From Pseudalkalibacillus sp. SCS-8 (GTDB lineage Bacteria > Bacillota > Bacilli > Bacillales > Fictibacillaceae), in assembly GCF_040126055.1 (NCBI RefSeq), contig NZ_CP143541.1, forward strand, positions 2,232,001-2,296,000: a stretch of DNA of 64,000 nucleotides. Direction: 5' to 3'. The notes beneath the pieces were generated by a model. The model was not told the DNA's origin, made no database searches, and saw only the letters and a program-made list of their open reading frames with translations. Numbering within the stretch: the stretch's first letter is position 1; every line of letters begins with the position of its first letter. Below, one piece after another: positions 19,168-28,674 of this stretch. The position numbers were made by a program, and so were the translations under genes.

Positions 19168-19192
19168 ACTGCCCAAAACGTGTTTGGGCAGC
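19168..19192 (-). terminator. Terminator of efp
   Basis: Nine-bp stem CTGCCCAAA / TTTGGGCAG followed by TTTTTTTA on the minus strand, shortly after the efp stop. Confidence 0.9.
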
Positions 19193-19205
19193 TCTAAATT
19201 CTCGT

Positions 19206-19763
19206 TTATGCTCTTGAAACGTACTGTCCAGTACGCGTATCGATGATCAAGACATCGCCTTCATTGACGAAGAATGGTACTTGAACAGTCAAACCGGTTT
19301 GTACTGTTGCCGGTTTCGTACCACCTGAAGCTGTATCACCCTTGATTCCAGGTTCTGTTTCTGTCACTTCAAGTTCAACTGTGTTCGGCAGTTCAACACC
19401 GATCGTTTCGCCTTCATACATTTGTACTTGGACCGTCATGTTTTCAAGCAGATATTTCAGTTCTTCTTCAATTTGAGCAGTGCGAAGCTCAAGCTGCTCG
19501 TAAGTTTCCGTATCCATGAACGTATGGACATCACCTGAAGAGTAAAGGTATTGCATACGGCGGTTATCGATGTGCGCCTTCGCTACCTTTTCTCCTCCAC
19601 GGAAAGTCTTTTCCTGGATCGCACCTGTGCGAAGGTTACGAAGCTTCGAGCGAACGAAAGCTGCACCCTTCCCTGGTTTTACGTGTTGGAAATCCAACAC
19701 TGTCCAGATTCCACCATCAACTTCAATTGTTAAACCTGTTTTAAAATCATTTACTGAAATCAT
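19206..19763 (-). CDS. efp: Elongation factor P
   Basis: 185 aa, three-domain EF-P: N-terminal KOW-like domain with the modifiable tip PGKGAAFVR (lysine 32, the residue that carries 5-aminopentanol in B. subtilis) and C-terminal OB domains ([22 protein letters not shown]). Relieves ribosome stalling at polyproline. Follows the peptidase gene by 18 bases. Confidence 0.97.
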   Translation of the reverse strand: MISVNDFKTGLTIEVDGGIWTVLDFQHVKPGKGAAFVRSKLRNLRTGAIQEKTFRGGEKVAKAHIDNRRMQYLYSSGDVHTFMDTETYEQLELRTAQIEEELKYLLENMTVQVQMYEGETIGVELPNTVELEVTETEPGIKGDTASGGTKPATVQTGLTVQVPFFVNEGDVLIIDTRTGQYVSRA

Positions 19764-19781
19764 ATGTCTTCCTCCTGTTCT

Positions 19782-20849
19782 TTACTCGCCTATGATAAAC
19801 AATTCTTTGGATGATGTCGACAATTTTTCACAACCTGTTTCCGTTATGACAACATCGTCTTCAATTCGGACACCGCCCAAACCGGATACATAGATTCCTG
19901 GCTCAACTGTAACAACCATACCAGGCTCGAGGACCGTATCGACTTTGAACGATAAGCCAGGTCCCTCATGGACATCAAGGCCGATTCCATGACCCGTCGA
20001 GTGACCGAAGTTTTCTCCGTATCCTTTTTCCTTGATGTAATCTCTTGTCAGAGCGTCTGCTTCAATACCTGTCATACCCGGTTTCAAGCCTTCCAATCCT
20101 TTCAACTGGGCATCGAGAACGATTTGATGGATCTCCTTCATTTTCTCACTCGGCTCGCCGACAGCGATTGTTCGAGTGATGTCAGAGCAATACCCTTTGT
20201 AAAGTGCACCAAAGTCAAGTGTCACCATATCTCCTTTTTCAATCACCTTCTCAGAGGCTACACCGTGAGGCAAGGAAGAACGTACCCCAGAAGCTACGAT
20301 GATATCGAACGAGGATGAAGTTGCTCCATTCTTTCTCATGAAAAACTCCAATTCATTTGATACGTCGATTTCACGCATGCCAGGCTTGATGAAAGTAAGG
20401 ATATGTTCAAATGTCTTATCTGCAAGCTCAGCTGCTTCTTTCAGAACCTTGAGCTCATCTTCGTCTTTGATCAGTCGAAGTTTTTCAATCATGCCTGATA
20501 CAGGCACCAGCTCGCCGTCCACTTTTTTCGAATAGGATTGGTGGACCGCATATGTAAGATAGTCTTGTTCGAATCCAAGCTTCTTGATACCCATCGCTTT
20601 CGCTTGATTTGCCACCTCTTCGGTGATCAAGCCCGTATGCTTGACGATTTCAAAACCTGCAGCTTGTTCATTCGCTTGGTCGATATAACGGAAATCCGTT
20701 ACGAACTTCGCTTCGTCCTTCGAAATCAATGCTACCCCAGAGGAACCCGTGAATTGACTCACATATCTCCGGTTGCTCGGGCTTGTAATTAACATCCCGT
20801 CAATTCCATGATCGTCAAATAATGCTCTTAATCGTTCAATCCGATTCAT
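19782..20849 (-). CDS. yqhT: Xaa-Pro aminopeptidase/dipeptidase (YqhT)
   Basis: 355 aa with an N-terminal creatinase-like domain and a C-terminal pita-bread fold. Metal ligands are visible in VTLDFGALYKGYCSDITR, GHSTGHGIGLDVHEGP, VEPGIYV and RIEDDVVIT. It hydrolyses peptide bonds next to proline. Located between aroQ and efp, abutting aroQ, as in B. subtilis. Confidence 0.94.
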   Translation of the reverse strand: MNRIERLRALFDDHGIDGMLITSPSNRRYVSQFTGSSGVALISKDEAKFVTDFRYIDQANEQAAGFEIVKHTGLITEEVANQAKAMGIKKLGFEQDYLTYAVHQSYSKKVDGELVPVSGMIEKLRLIKDEDELKVLKEAAELADKTFEHILTFIKPGMREIDVSNELEFFMRKNGATSSSFDIIVASGVRSSLPHGVASEKVIEKGDMVTLDFGALYKGYCSDITRTIAVGEPSEKMKEIHQIVLDAQLKGLEGLKPGMTGIEADALTRDYIKEKGYGENFGHSTGHGIGLDVHEGPGLSFKVDTVLEPGMVVTVEPGIYVSGLGGVRIEDDVVITETGCEKLSTSSKELFIIGE

Positions 20850-21290
20850 TTAAATTTCCCCCTTCAAATGATTAATCAATCCTCGTAATGCAAGTTCGTA
20901 TCCGATGCTTCCAAACCCGGAAATTTGTCCAATCGCGACTTCTAAGAGAACAGAGGTATGCCTGAAGGATTCTCGCGCATATATATTGGATAAGTGAACT
21001 TCTATAACCGGGAGTGAAATGCTCGCGATTGCATCCCTTATTGCATAGCTGTAATGCGTAAATGCTCCAGCATTCAGGATAATCCCGTCATGCTCCTCTT
21101 CAGCATGATGGATCCAATCAATCAAGTCTCCCTCATGATTCGACTGGTGATGTTCAATTTCACAACCGAGTTCGTTTGCTTGCTGACTGAGCGATCCCAT
21201 GATCTGGTCAAGACTTTCATGACCATAAATGGCAGGTTCGCGTTTACCTAATCGGTTCAAATTAGGCCCATTGATGATCATCACTTTCAT
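20850..21290 (-). CDS. aroQ: 3-dehydroquinate dehydratase, type II
   Basis: 146 aa from ATG 21290 (MKVMIINGPNLNRLGKREP). Catalytic tyrosine in IYGHESL, the substrate loop QSNHEGDLIDWIH, NAGAFTHYSYAIRDA and EVHLSNIYARESFRH identify the shikimate pathway enzyme. A longer frame to 21350 contains no homologous residues. The other shikimate gene in the window is aroK near 45 kb. Confidence 0.96.
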   Translation of the reverse strand: MKVMIINGPNLNRLGKREPAIYGHESLDQIMGSLSQQANELGCEIEHHQSNHEGDLIDWIHHAEEEHDGIILNAGAFTHYSYAIRDAIASISLPVIEVHLSNIYARESFRHTSVLLEVAIGQISGFGSIGYELALRGLINHLKGEI

Positions 21291-21429
21291 TATGTACTTC
21301 CTCTCCCTTACGTACCGCTCTATCTGTCCGGGTGACTTACATTCATACAAAAAAATCGCTTACATCGTTCTGTAAAAAAACAGAATGTTCCATTGAACAT
21401 TCTATCATAGGCGTATCTGTTTGAATAGT

Positions 21430-21942
21430 TTATTGCCGTTCCTTCCGAGCCTTCTGCAGTTCGTCATATTCAAAGGAAATCGAAAACCCGATGAACAATC
21501 CATATAACACATACAAACACAAGGTCGTCGTCACCGTATTCCTTCCGAGCTCTTGAATCGGCTGCAAACCAGGGAACATCGGTCTAAGCAGGTAAAAAAC
21601 GATGATCCATAAACCTACACCGAATAAAATGCCGGTGATCATATGCTTGAATTTCGCAAATAAAACCTTATACAGGAGAGCGACCAGCAAAGACAGCAAA
21701 CCAATGACGAGGATGCCGATCCAATCACCTAAAGCTTTCTCCTTCCATTCGCCAACCACCCATGGCGATAAAACGAGGGCCGGCCGTATCTTCGTAAAGT
21801 TCAACATATAAAGGCCATAACCGATCAAGCTCCAAAACAATCCCCCGATGAAACCGATCGTCAAAATTTTACCTGTAAACGAATATTGGGTTTCCTGTTG
21901 ATCCTGCTCTAACTGCTCATCATGTCTCTTTTCCGTTTCCAT
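21430..21942 (-). CDS. yqhR: YqhR family membrane protein
   Basis: 170 aa; charged N-terminus then four hydrophobic segments (about 25-47, 62-85, 90-110, 130-152), with the family pattern TGKILTIGFIGGLFWSLIGYG. GGAGG eight bases upstream fixes ATG 21942 rather than the TTG at 21957. In B. subtilis the gene is forespore-expressed; function unknown. Diverges from yqhQ. Confidence 0.85.
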   Translation of the reverse strand: METEKRHDEQLEQDQQETQYSFTGKILTIGFIGGLFWSLIGYGLYMLNFTKIRPALVLSPWVVGEWKEKALGDWIGILVIGLLSLLVALLYKVLFAKFKHMITGILFGVGLWIIVFYLLRPMFPGLQPIQELGRNTVTTTLCLYVLYGLFIGFSISFEYDELQKARKERQ

Positions 21943-22215
21943 TCCGAACACCTCCAAAAATTAGTATGTCCTTCCATAAAAAAACTATTTTTGAATTCCA
22001 CAACATTTTATCTGTCATTCGAGGTGTAAAATGAACCGAAAAAGGGGAACAATTAAGTAAACTTCCTTTACCAAATAAGGCTTTTTGGGTGCAGGAAGTC
22101 CATTTCTACATTTTGTAAAATAAAAATCATAAGAAGTCCACACGTATAGCGGTCTCCTATACTATCATGATAGAATAAAGGTATATAGGAAACGTTTAGA
22201 TAGGTTGGTGGATGA

Positions 22216-23175
22216 ATGTCTAATCAAAAAACGCCAGCGTACGGTGGTCAGGCCGTCGTAGAAGGTGTCATGTTCGCTGGTAAACACACATATGTAACAG
22301 CAATCAGACGTAAAGACGATTCGATCGAATACTTTGAAGTGAAGAAAAAACATCGTCCCGTACTGAACTTCTTCAAGAAGGTACCTTTTGTCAGAGGGGT
22401 TGTCGCGATCGTCGAAGCAAGCGGGAATGGTGTCAAACACTTGAACTTCTCAACGGATCGTTACGATGTAGATCCTGAAGACGATGAAGAGATGTTAAAA
22501 GGGAAACAGCCCTCGAAGTTTTCACTCATATTGGGTACCGCATTGATTGGGGTATTATCCTTCATATTCGGAAAATTCCTGTTTACCTTGCTTCCAGCAA
22601 TCGCTGCAGAAGCTTTCCGTCCCATTCCGATATTTTCCGGACACATTGGGCAAAATGTCATTGAAGGCACTCTGAAGTTGGTTTTATTGCTATCATACTT
22701 ATATTTCATATCCCTGACACCGCTGGTTAAGCGAGTCTTCCAATATCACGGTGCCGAACACAAAGTCATCAATGCTTATGAAAACAATTTACCGCTCACA
22801 GTCGAGAATGTTCAAGCACAATCAAGGTTACATTATCGTTGTGGAAGCAGCTTCATCCTATTCACAGTCATGGTGGGCTTTCTCATTTACTTAACGGTTC
22901 CAACTGATCCTCTATGGGTGAGATTGTTATCGAGATTGGCTCTGATCCCTGTCGTTCTCGGAGTCTCGTACGAAGTGCTTCAAGCCACGAATAAGCTTAG
23001 AAACATTCCAGTATTACGGTTTCTAGGTGTTCCTGGACTTTGGCTGCAGCTGTTGACAACCAAAGAACCGAACGATCGACAAACAGAAGTCGCAATCGAC
23101 TCTTTCAACGAAATGCTAAAAAGAGATCAAATGTATGAAAATGAAGCGACAGAAACGAGCGCAAAAGTGGTTTAA
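22216..23175 (+). CDS. yqhQ: DUF1385 membrane protein YqhQ
   Basis: 319 aa beginning PAYGGQAVVEGVMFAG, the DUF1385 signature, with membrane segments near 110-130, 150-175 and 215-260, and YHGAEHKVINAYE plus SRLHYRCGSSFILF in the core. Function unknown. First plus-strand gene, separated by about 270 bp from divergent yqhR; no promoter there stands out enough to call. yqhP follows by 19 bases. Confidence 0.93.
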   Translation: MSNQKTPAYGGQAVVEGVMFAGKHTYVTAIRRKDDSIEYFEVKKKHRPVLNFFKKVPFVRGVVAIVEASGNGVKHLNFSTDRYDVDPEDDEEMLKGKQPSKFSLILGTALIGVLSFIFGKFLFTLLPAIAAEAFRPIPIFSGHIGQNVIEGTLKLVLLLSYLYFISLTPLVKRVFQYHGAEHKVINAYENNLPLTVENVQAQSRLHYRCGSSFILFTVMVGFLIYLTVPTDPLWVRLLSRLALIPVVLGVSYEVLQATNKLRNIPVLRFLGVPGLWLQLLTTKEPNDRQTEVAIDSFNEMLKRDQMYENEATETSAKVV

Positions 23176-23194
23176 TTCTTAAAGGAGGTGAGTC

Positions 23195-23584
23195 TTGTTG
23201 TTTCCACGTAAATTCAACGTGATCATCCCATTACTCCTTGGTCTTGCTGCATTCGGATTTGTGATGACAGTAATCACCCGCCCGATGTATCTTGTGAAAA
23301 TGGTCTTGATCATTGCTGCAGTCGGTGGGCTCTTCTATTTTCTGTATAAGCGCTTCATCACAAAGAGAATGGGTAGAGATTTAGGTCAATACAAGCAAGC
23401 GGCTCGCTATTCGGCCAAGAAATATCAGAACAACACTGGTAATTTCTTATCTAAAGCGACCACGCAAACCAGCCCGAAAAAGAAGGCAAAACCCTCCTTT
23501 AACAAATTAAAAAAGCGTAACGTAAACCACAACCTGAAAGTAATAGAAGGAAAAAAAGGCAAGAAGAAAAATCGAGCACTATAA
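23195..23584 (+). CDS. yqhP: YqhP family protein
   Basis: 129 aa with two N-terminal membrane segments (about 10-27, 31-50) and a very basic C-terminal tail (KKKAKPSFNKLKKRNVNHN). Initiates at TTG 23195 (or TTG 23198) behind a consensus AAAGGAGGTG. Forms a two-gene unit with yqhQ and ends in a shared bidirectional terminator. Confidence 0.85.
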   Translation: MLFPRKFNVIIPLLLGLAAFGFVMTVITRPMYLVKMVLIIAAVGGLFYFLYKRFITKRMGRDLGQYKQAARYSAKKYQNNTGNFLSKATTQTSPKKKAKPSFNKLKKRNVNHNLKVIEGKKGKKKNRAL

Positions 23585-23600
23585 GGTGCTCGATTTTTTT
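23571..23600. terminator. Bidirectional terminator between yqhP and the patatin gene
   Basis: ATCGAGCAC / GTGCTCGAT stem with a T run on the plus strand and A-rich flank giving T's on the minus strand; serves the convergent genes. Confidence 0.85.
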
Positions 23601-24520
23601 AATGTGACGATTGTTTTTTTATGAGGAGGATAATGCCGCCATGTTCGGAGGAACTTCTCAGTGCTTTCTTTTCCGAAATCGGTTAATTGATCAATCAATT
23701 GGTCAGACAGATCGAAGTTGATCATGGAAATTTGTTGAACGGGAATGAACACGATATCTGCGCTGTGTGCTTCAGAGATGTGACGAGCATCATGCGCATC
23801 CATCATCGTATCGAACAAGCCGTGAAATAAGGAAATGGCGTTCGTGATGTTGTTCGGCTTCTGTTCATACTGGGAGGGCTGAAGCTGAAAGCCTATGACA
23901 GGCCGCTTAGCTGGATGCTTTTCATCCTCAAACAGCCAAATCGGAAAATTACTGAGCACACCTCCATCAACGATGAAATTCTTTTTCCCTGTCGCATCGA
24001 AAAGCTTGATCGGATCGAAAAAGTAAGGAATGCTAGCGCTCATCCGGACAGCTTTTGCGATTTTGAAGCGCTCCGGCAAGATCCCGTACCGCTCTAGATC
24101 ATCCGGTAAGACGATCATCCGTCCATTCGTAATATCCGAGGCGATAATGCGAATGGAGCCCTCTTCTAAATCAGCAAACGTTCTGACCCCTTTTTCCGCC
24201 AGCTTTTCTTCAACCCATTGCTCGAGCTTTTTCCCCTTGTACAAACCGAGCTTCCAATAGAGCGTCAGCCATTTCATTAACGGAAAGGCCACCGATAACC
24301 GCCTTGGATCGAGGAATTCACGCAGATCGACCTCATGCATGAGCGTCTTGATTTCATCAGCGGTATACCCAGCAGCGACGAACGCTGAAAAAATCGCACC
24401 AGCACTCGTACCGGCTGTCCTTTTAAAGGTGAGCCCCTTCTCTTCAGCCACCTTCATCGCTCCAATGAATGCGATCGCTCGCACACCGCCCCCTGAAAAT
24501 ACGCCGTCTACCTCCATCAT
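23579..24520 (-). CDS. yqhO: Patatin-like phospholipase (YqhO)
   Basis: 313 aa with the oxyanion loop FSGGGVRAIAF (about 8-18), the nucleophile elbow GTSAGA (Ser about 41) and the catalytic aspartate in DGGVLSN. Predicted cytoplasmic serine acyl hydrolase; substrate not known. SD GAGGTGGG upstream of ATG 24520; the adjacent ATG 24517 is equally possible. Confidence 0.92.
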   Translation of the reverse strand: MMEVDGVFSGGGVRAIAFIGAMKVAEEKGLTFKRTAGTSAGAIFSAFVAAGYTADEIKTLMHEVDLREFLDPRRLSVAFPLMKWLTLYWKLGLYKGKKLEQWVEEKLAEKGVRTFADLEEGSIRIIASDITNGRMIVLPDDLERYGILPERFKIAKAVRMSASIPYFFDPIKLFDATGKKNFIVDGGVLSNFPIWLFEDEKHPAKRPVIGFQLQPSQYEQKPNNITNAISLFHGLFDTMMDAHDARHISEAHSADIVFIPVQQISMINFDLSDQLIDQLTDFGKESTEKFLRTWRHYPPHKKTIVTLKKSSTL

Positions 24521-24664
24521 CCCACCTCTCTTCCTTTCTATATATACGAGAAAGTCAGCGGGTTCATTAACAGCTTTTTATGATCGGATTTAAGAAAGGT
24601 TCCTTTGTTGTGTATTCAGCTTGATTTATTCGTACGGTACGTGAAATTTTAATAGTGGAGGTAA

Positions 24665-24795
24665 CGGATCGTATTCGGGAGAGATGGGATAGTAAATGGC
24701 TTAATTCGGATAGTACACTGCACATTTCGGATCGTAAATCATCAGAATCGGAAAGTAAGTGGACAATTTCGGATAGAAAACAAGTTAATCGGACT
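24665..24795. repeat. 21-bp tandem array, CGGATAGTAAA-like core
   Basis: Cores of the form (T)CGGATMGTAAA begin at 24665, 24686, 24707, 24728, 24749, 24770 and about 24790: an exact 21-bp period over six intervals (last 20). Individual units diverge by one to three bases. Lies between the mntR terminator and the start of the patatin gene; nothing else is seen in this 310-bp gap. Confidence 0.85.
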
Positions 24796-24816
24796 GTTTT
24801 TTTATTATAAAAAAAA

Positions 24817-24844
24817 CAATCATAACAGATGTCATGATTGTTCC
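24817..24844 (-). terminator. Terminator of mntR
   Basis: AACAATCATGACA / TGTTATGATTGTT stem followed by TTTTTTT on the minus strand, overlapping the mntR stop codon region. Confidence 0.8.
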
Positions 24845-25266
24845 TGTTCTTCTTCATTTTTCCGTTGGACTTCACGCAATCCGGAGATGCGCTCTTCATC
24901 CTCGTCAAAATATTGGACGAGATCCCCAATTCGGTCAATCGCATTCCAGCTCAAATGGTGCTCGATTCCTTCCACATCATCATAGATGTTTTCTTGATCC
25001 ACACCAATGACCTTCAAGAATTCTTCTAATAATTCATGGCGATATACAAGACGTTTTCCGAGTTTTTTACCATTCGGCGTTAGTACAAATCCACGATATT
25101 TTTCGTAGACGACATATTTCCCTTTGTCGAGTTTCTGTACCATTTTCGTGACCGATGACGGATGAACTTCTAATGCCTCTGCTATATCTGAAACTCTTGC
25201 GTACCCTTTTTCATTGATCAATTGATAAATGCGCTCAATATAATCCTCCATACTTGGAGTTGGCAT
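24832..25266 (-). CDS. mntR: Manganese-responsive transcription regulator MntR
   Basis: 144 aa DtxR/MntR family. From [14 protein letters not shown] the metal ligands fall at the canonical positions Asp8, Glu11, His77, Glu99, Glu102 and His103, so Mn2+ binding is well supported. Winged helix with [22 protein letters not shown]. Start at ATG 25266 is set by GGAGGGG; the longer frame to 25353 adds residues absent from the family. Represses Mn uptake genes in B. subtilis. Confidence 0.95.
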   Translation of the reverse strand: MPTPSMEDYIERIYQLINEKGYARVSDIAEALEVHPSSVTKMVQKLDKGKYVVYEKYRGFVLTPNGKKLGKRLVYRHELLEEFLKVIGVDQENIYDDVEGIEHHLSWNAIDRIGDLVQYFDEDEERISGLREVQRKNEEEQEQS

Positions 25267-25366
25267 GTTCTTCCCCTCCAATACCGCAGATCCTGTACCT
25301 GTTTCAATTTCAAAACATACTAAAAGGATACAATAATAATGAGTAGGTGACAAGAGAAGCTCTGGA

Positions 25367-26395
25367 TTACGTGAAGTATTCGATCGTCGCTTCCGGAAAG
25401 TATTGATGGATATACCCCTCGATCGTTTCTCTCAGCTCTTGCGCCTCATCCTTTTGATAGACGTACTTTCCGATACCATAGCGTCCCCATTTGTACTTCC
25501 GCTTTTCTTCATCCATTTCAAGTTTACTTTTCGGATATCTTTTTTGAATAACCTTTTTGGCAGGCTTCGTAAATCTGTGCTGGATCAGCTCGAAGGTGAT
25601 GTTTTTGAAATAATCGGCTGGAATCATTTCATTGATGATATCAAACAGTTCCTTGTACCCTTCCCGCCAATCATCGTGCAAGTAGAGCGGGGCCACAACA
25701 AACCCAAGCGGATAACCCGCTTCAACCACCTTTTTAGCGGCACCTAGTCTTTCCTCAAGAGAGGATGTCGCCATTTCAAAATTTTTGATCACCCATTTAC
25801 TGTTCACACTGAAACGAAAGCGTGTATTTCCATTATGCTTGGCATCTAAAAGGTGATCCACATGATGATATTTCGTAGTGAATCGCAAACGGCCAAGCTC
25901 GGTTTGCCCAATGAATTCAATGGTACGTTTGAGTGAGTGTGTCAGGTGATCGATTCCAACAATGTCGGATGTACATGACGCTTCGAACCTGGTGATTTCG
26001 GGCGATCTTTCATCAATGTATTTCTGTGCCTGATCGAAAATTTCATCCAAGTTGACGTATGTTCGGATATACGGTTTGCTACCGAGTGTTGTTTGGAGAT
26101 AACAATAATGACAATGTCCCATGCATCCTGTCGCAAGTGGAATTGCATATTCTGCGGACGGTTTCGAAGAGTCGAATTTAAGTGTTTTCCGAATCCCGAT
26201 GACAAGCGTGGACTTAGCGTTCCGATATTTTTGAAGTTCATTCTCTCCTGGTAGATTCCGGACCTGATTATGGGAGGTCGTCTCACGTATTTCGAGTCCC
26301 ATGTCCTCAAATTTTTCCTTCAATTGATGTGCAAGTGGATATTTTTCCAAAGCCTTTGGTTCGATATAAACCAATTGCGGTACAAACGGTTTCAT
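25367..26395 (-). CDS. splB: Spore photoproduct lyase
   Basis: 342 aa radical-SAM enzyme that reverses the spore-specific thymine dimer during germination. The 4Fe-4S motif CMGHCHYC is at about residue 90, within [18 protein letters not shown], and the auxiliary family regions [20 protein letters not shown] and [16 protein letters not shown] are present. Length is typical. Supports a spore-forming host. Confidence 0.96.
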   Translation of the reverse strand: MKPFVPQLVYIEPKALEKYPLAHQLKEKFEDMGLEIRETTSHNQVRNLPGENELQKYRNAKSTLVIGIRKTLKFDSSKPSAEYAIPLATGCMGHCHYCYLQTTLGSKPYIRTYVNLDEIFDQAQKYIDERSPEITRFEASCTSDIVGIDHLTHSLKRTIEFIGQTELGRLRFTTKYHHVDHLLDAKHNGNTRFRFSVNSKWVIKNFEMATSSLEERLGAAKKVVEAGYPLGFVVAPLYLHDDWREGYKELFDIINEMIPADYFKNITFELIQHRFTKPAKKVIQKRYPKSKLEMDEEKRKYKWGRYGIGKYVYQKDEAQELRETIEGYIHQYFPEATIEYFT

Positions 26396-26528
26396 CAGAT
26401 TTCACCTCGTGATTAGTATGAGCGAGGTAATGGAATTTAGTCTGATTTTGTTTTGTTGGGATTGAAGAGGGCAGTTCGTGGGGACTTCCGATGGGATAAG
26501 GTCTTATTTGGAGATCCACAGGCCATTC

Positions 26529-26860
26529 TTGCGTCCTCCATTTTGCGTTTTTCCCGTTTTCGGGGACGCATAAGCCTCTCTTGCGTCCCTCATTTTCCGT
26601 TTTTCTCATTTTCGGGGACGCATGACCCTCTCTTGCGTCCTTCATTTTCCGTTTTTCCCGTTTTCGAGGACGCATGGACCCATCTTGCGTCCCCCATTTT
26701 GGTTTTTTCTCCTTTTCGAGGACGCATGGACCTCTCTTGCGTCCCTTATATTTCGTTTTTCACATTTTCGAGGACGCATGGACCTTTCATGAGTGCATGA
26801 AACATTGATTTCTCAGTTTCCGTTACCTCATAAACCCTTCATAAGTGCATGAAACGCCAT
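26529..26860. repeat. 52-bp tandem array of hairpin units (GCGTCC...GGACGC)
   Basis: TTGCGTCC recurs at 26529, 26581, 26633, 26685 and 26737, an exact 52-bp period. Each unit carries the inverted arm GGACGCA about 27 bases later, so each could form a small stem-loop with a pyrimidine-rich loop. Two further variant units (TTCATGAGTGCATGAAAC at 26786, TTCATAAGTGCATGAAAC at 26838) keep the 52-bp step with a different core. The array occupies the nrdJ-splB gap. Confidence 0.9.
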
Positions 26861-26893
26861 TTCATTTTACTTACGTGTTCCTCTAGAATAAAA

Positions 26894-26920
26894 AAACCTC
26901 CCTTAATCCAAGGGAGGTTT
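26894..26920 (-). terminator. Terminator of nrdJ
   Basis: AAACCTCCCTT / AAGGGAGGTTT stem followed by TTTTTATTC on the minus strand, 12 bases after the stop codon. Confidence 0.9.
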
Positions 26921-26931
26921 AATGCCAATTA

Positions 26932-28674
26932 TTAAATTCCGCACTTCAACTGTGCATTACAGTTTGTACATGTGTTACATCCACCGATTTCTTTTACCTT
27001 TCCTTTTCGGCAGACTGGGCAAGTGTTTCCTACTTCGTTACCAATCGTTACGTCTGTTGACCGGAGGGCTGCAATCGTATCAACGAGAACAACTTTCTTC
27101 GGCTCACTTTCGGTTTGCACTTCTTCATTGTCTTCGAAGCTGTTTTCTTCCGCTTTTAAAGTCAGAACTTGAGAGTCCCGGCTACCATCTACATAAACTG
27201 TACCACCTTTTGCTCCACCGTTATAAAGACGCTCATAAACCGCTTGTACCTGTTCAACCGTATAGCCTTTTGGAGCATTGACAGTCTTACTGATTGAGCT
27301 GTCGATCCAGTTCTGGATGACACATTGCGTGTCAGCATGGGCTTCAGGTTTTAGTTCCATCGCTGATACGAACCATTCAGGTAAGTTGTCAGCATCTGCA
27401 TTTTCATTTCTTGACAGGTATTCATTTACGATATCGGCCTTCACTTCAATGAACTTTCCTAAGCGACCGCTTCGGAAGTAAGAGAAGGAGAAGTAAGGTT
27501 CCAGCCCTGTGGATACCCCAACCATAGTTCCTGTGGAGCCAGTAGGAGCTACAGTCAACAAGTGTGAGTTGCGGATTCCGTGTTCAAGAATACCTTGTCG
27601 GATATCTTCTGGCATCTTCTTCATATAGCCTGTATTGATGAAGGCTTCTCGAAGCTCTCTCGTCTCTTCATCTGTTTTACCGACTAAGAATGGGAAGCTG
27701 CCTTTTTCTTTAGCCAACTCAATTGATTCTCGATAAGCTGTCGTCGCCATCGTTTCGAAGATTTCATCGACGAGCTTGTTGCCTTCTTCTGATCCGTACT
27801 TCGTCTCACAGTAAATGAGCAGATCATGCAAGCCCATCACACCTAGACCGACACGGCGTTCACCAAGCGCTTGTTCACGGTTTTTCTCTAAAAAGTAAGG
27901 TGTTGCATCGATGACGTTATCCTGCATGCGGACACCCGTACGTACCGTCTCTTTCAGCTTCTCAAAATTGACTGTCTTAGTGTCTTTATCAGCGACATTT
28001 GCCAAGTTTACAGCTGCTAAATTACAGACGGAGTAAGGTGCGAGAGGTTGTTCCCCGCATGGGTTCGTCGCCACGACCTTCTGTCCATATGCTTTTGCGT
28101 TTGTCATTTCATTCGCATTGTCTATAAAGAAGATCCCTGGTTCAGCTGAATAGGTGGCACAGATGTTGATCAGGTTCCAAAGTTCACGTGCTTTAATCCG
28201 CTTGTAAACACGAATGCCGTAACCAAGTGCTTCCCATTCCCGAACATCTCCGTATTCGTGCCATTTGTTGTTGTATTCAAGCATTTCTTCAAACGTGTAA
28301 TTTTCCACATCCGGGAAACGTAATTCGTATTCTTCGTCGTTTTCGACTGCTTCCATGAATTCTTTGGTCACACATACCGAGATATTCGCCCCAGTCAAGA
28401 ACTCTGGATTATGGACGCTGTAAGTTCCGCCCGTACGTAGCTTTTCTTCCGCTTCCTTGATCGCTTTATCCGTGAACCCGCCTTGACCCGGGATGCTCTT
28501 GTAATTGACGATTCCCTGGTACATCGCTTGTTCGGTTTCAGTCAGTGGAGTGAACTTCAGCTTATCAAGAGCCAGCTGTTTAATTCGATCGTCCTTCGTA
28601 TTTTCTACTAAGTATCGTAAAATTCTCGGGTTTTGCATTTTTGAAATGATGAATTCGATAATATCAGGATGCCA
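26932..28674 (-). CDS. nrdJ: Class II ribonucleotide reductase NrdJ, exon 3 (C-terminal 580 residues)
   Basis: Adenosylcobalamin-dependent reduction of ribonucleotides to deoxyribonucleotides. This exon starts with WHPDIIEFIISKM at 28674, directly after intron 2. It contains the active-site NPCGEQPLAPYSVCNLAAVNLA, the barrel segments GERRVGLGVMGLHDLL and TVAPTGSTGTMVGVSTG, and a C-terminal Cys-rich tail (CPVCRKGKVKEIGGCNTCTNC) typical of the long B12-type enzymes. The spliced protein would be 854 aa (264 + 10 + 580). An ATG at 28638 opens a long frame but is internal, not a start. Confidence 0.95.
   Translation of the reverse strand, partial: WHPDIIEFIISKMQNPRILRYLVENTKDDRIKQLALDKLKFTPLTETEQAMYQGIVNYKSIPGQGGFTDKAIKEAEEKLRTGGTYSVHNPEFLTGANISVCVTKEFMEAVENDEEYELRFPDVENYTFEEMLEYNNKWHEYGDVREWEALGYGIRVYKRIKARELWNLINICATYSAEPGIFFIDNANEMTNAKAYGQKVVATNPCGEQPLAPYSVCNLAAVNLANVADKDTKTVNFEKLKETVRTGVRMQDNVIDATPYFLEKNREQALGERRVGLGVMGLHDLLIYCETKYGSEEGNKLVDEIFETMATTAYRESIELAKEKGSFPFLVGKTDEETRELREAFINTGYMKKMPEDIRQGILEHGIRNSHLLTVAPTGSTGTMVGVSTGLEPYFSFSYFRSGRLGKFIEVKADIVNEYLSRNENADADNLPEWFVSAMELKPEAHADTQCVIQNWIDSSISKTVNAPKGYTVEQVQAVYERLYNGGAKGGTVYVDGSRDSQVLTLKAEENSFEDNEEVQTESEPKKVVLVDTIAALRSTDVTIGNEVGNTCPVCRKGKVKEIGGCNTCTNCNAQLKCGI

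Noticed and set aside
24665..24795. Iteron-type replication origin
   Set aside because: No rep or dnaA-box cluster is present and the setting is an ordinary chromosomal intergenic gap; similar arrays occur at three other places.
26453..26800. Frames with repeated SCVPHF- or GHASPKM-type peptides
   Set aside because: They are translations of the 52-bp non-coding array on either strand; no SD and no homology pattern.
26529..26860. CRISPR array
   Set aside because: The spacer-like segments between the conserved arms are themselves similar from unit to unit, unit length is fixed with no unique spacers, and no cas genes are nearby.
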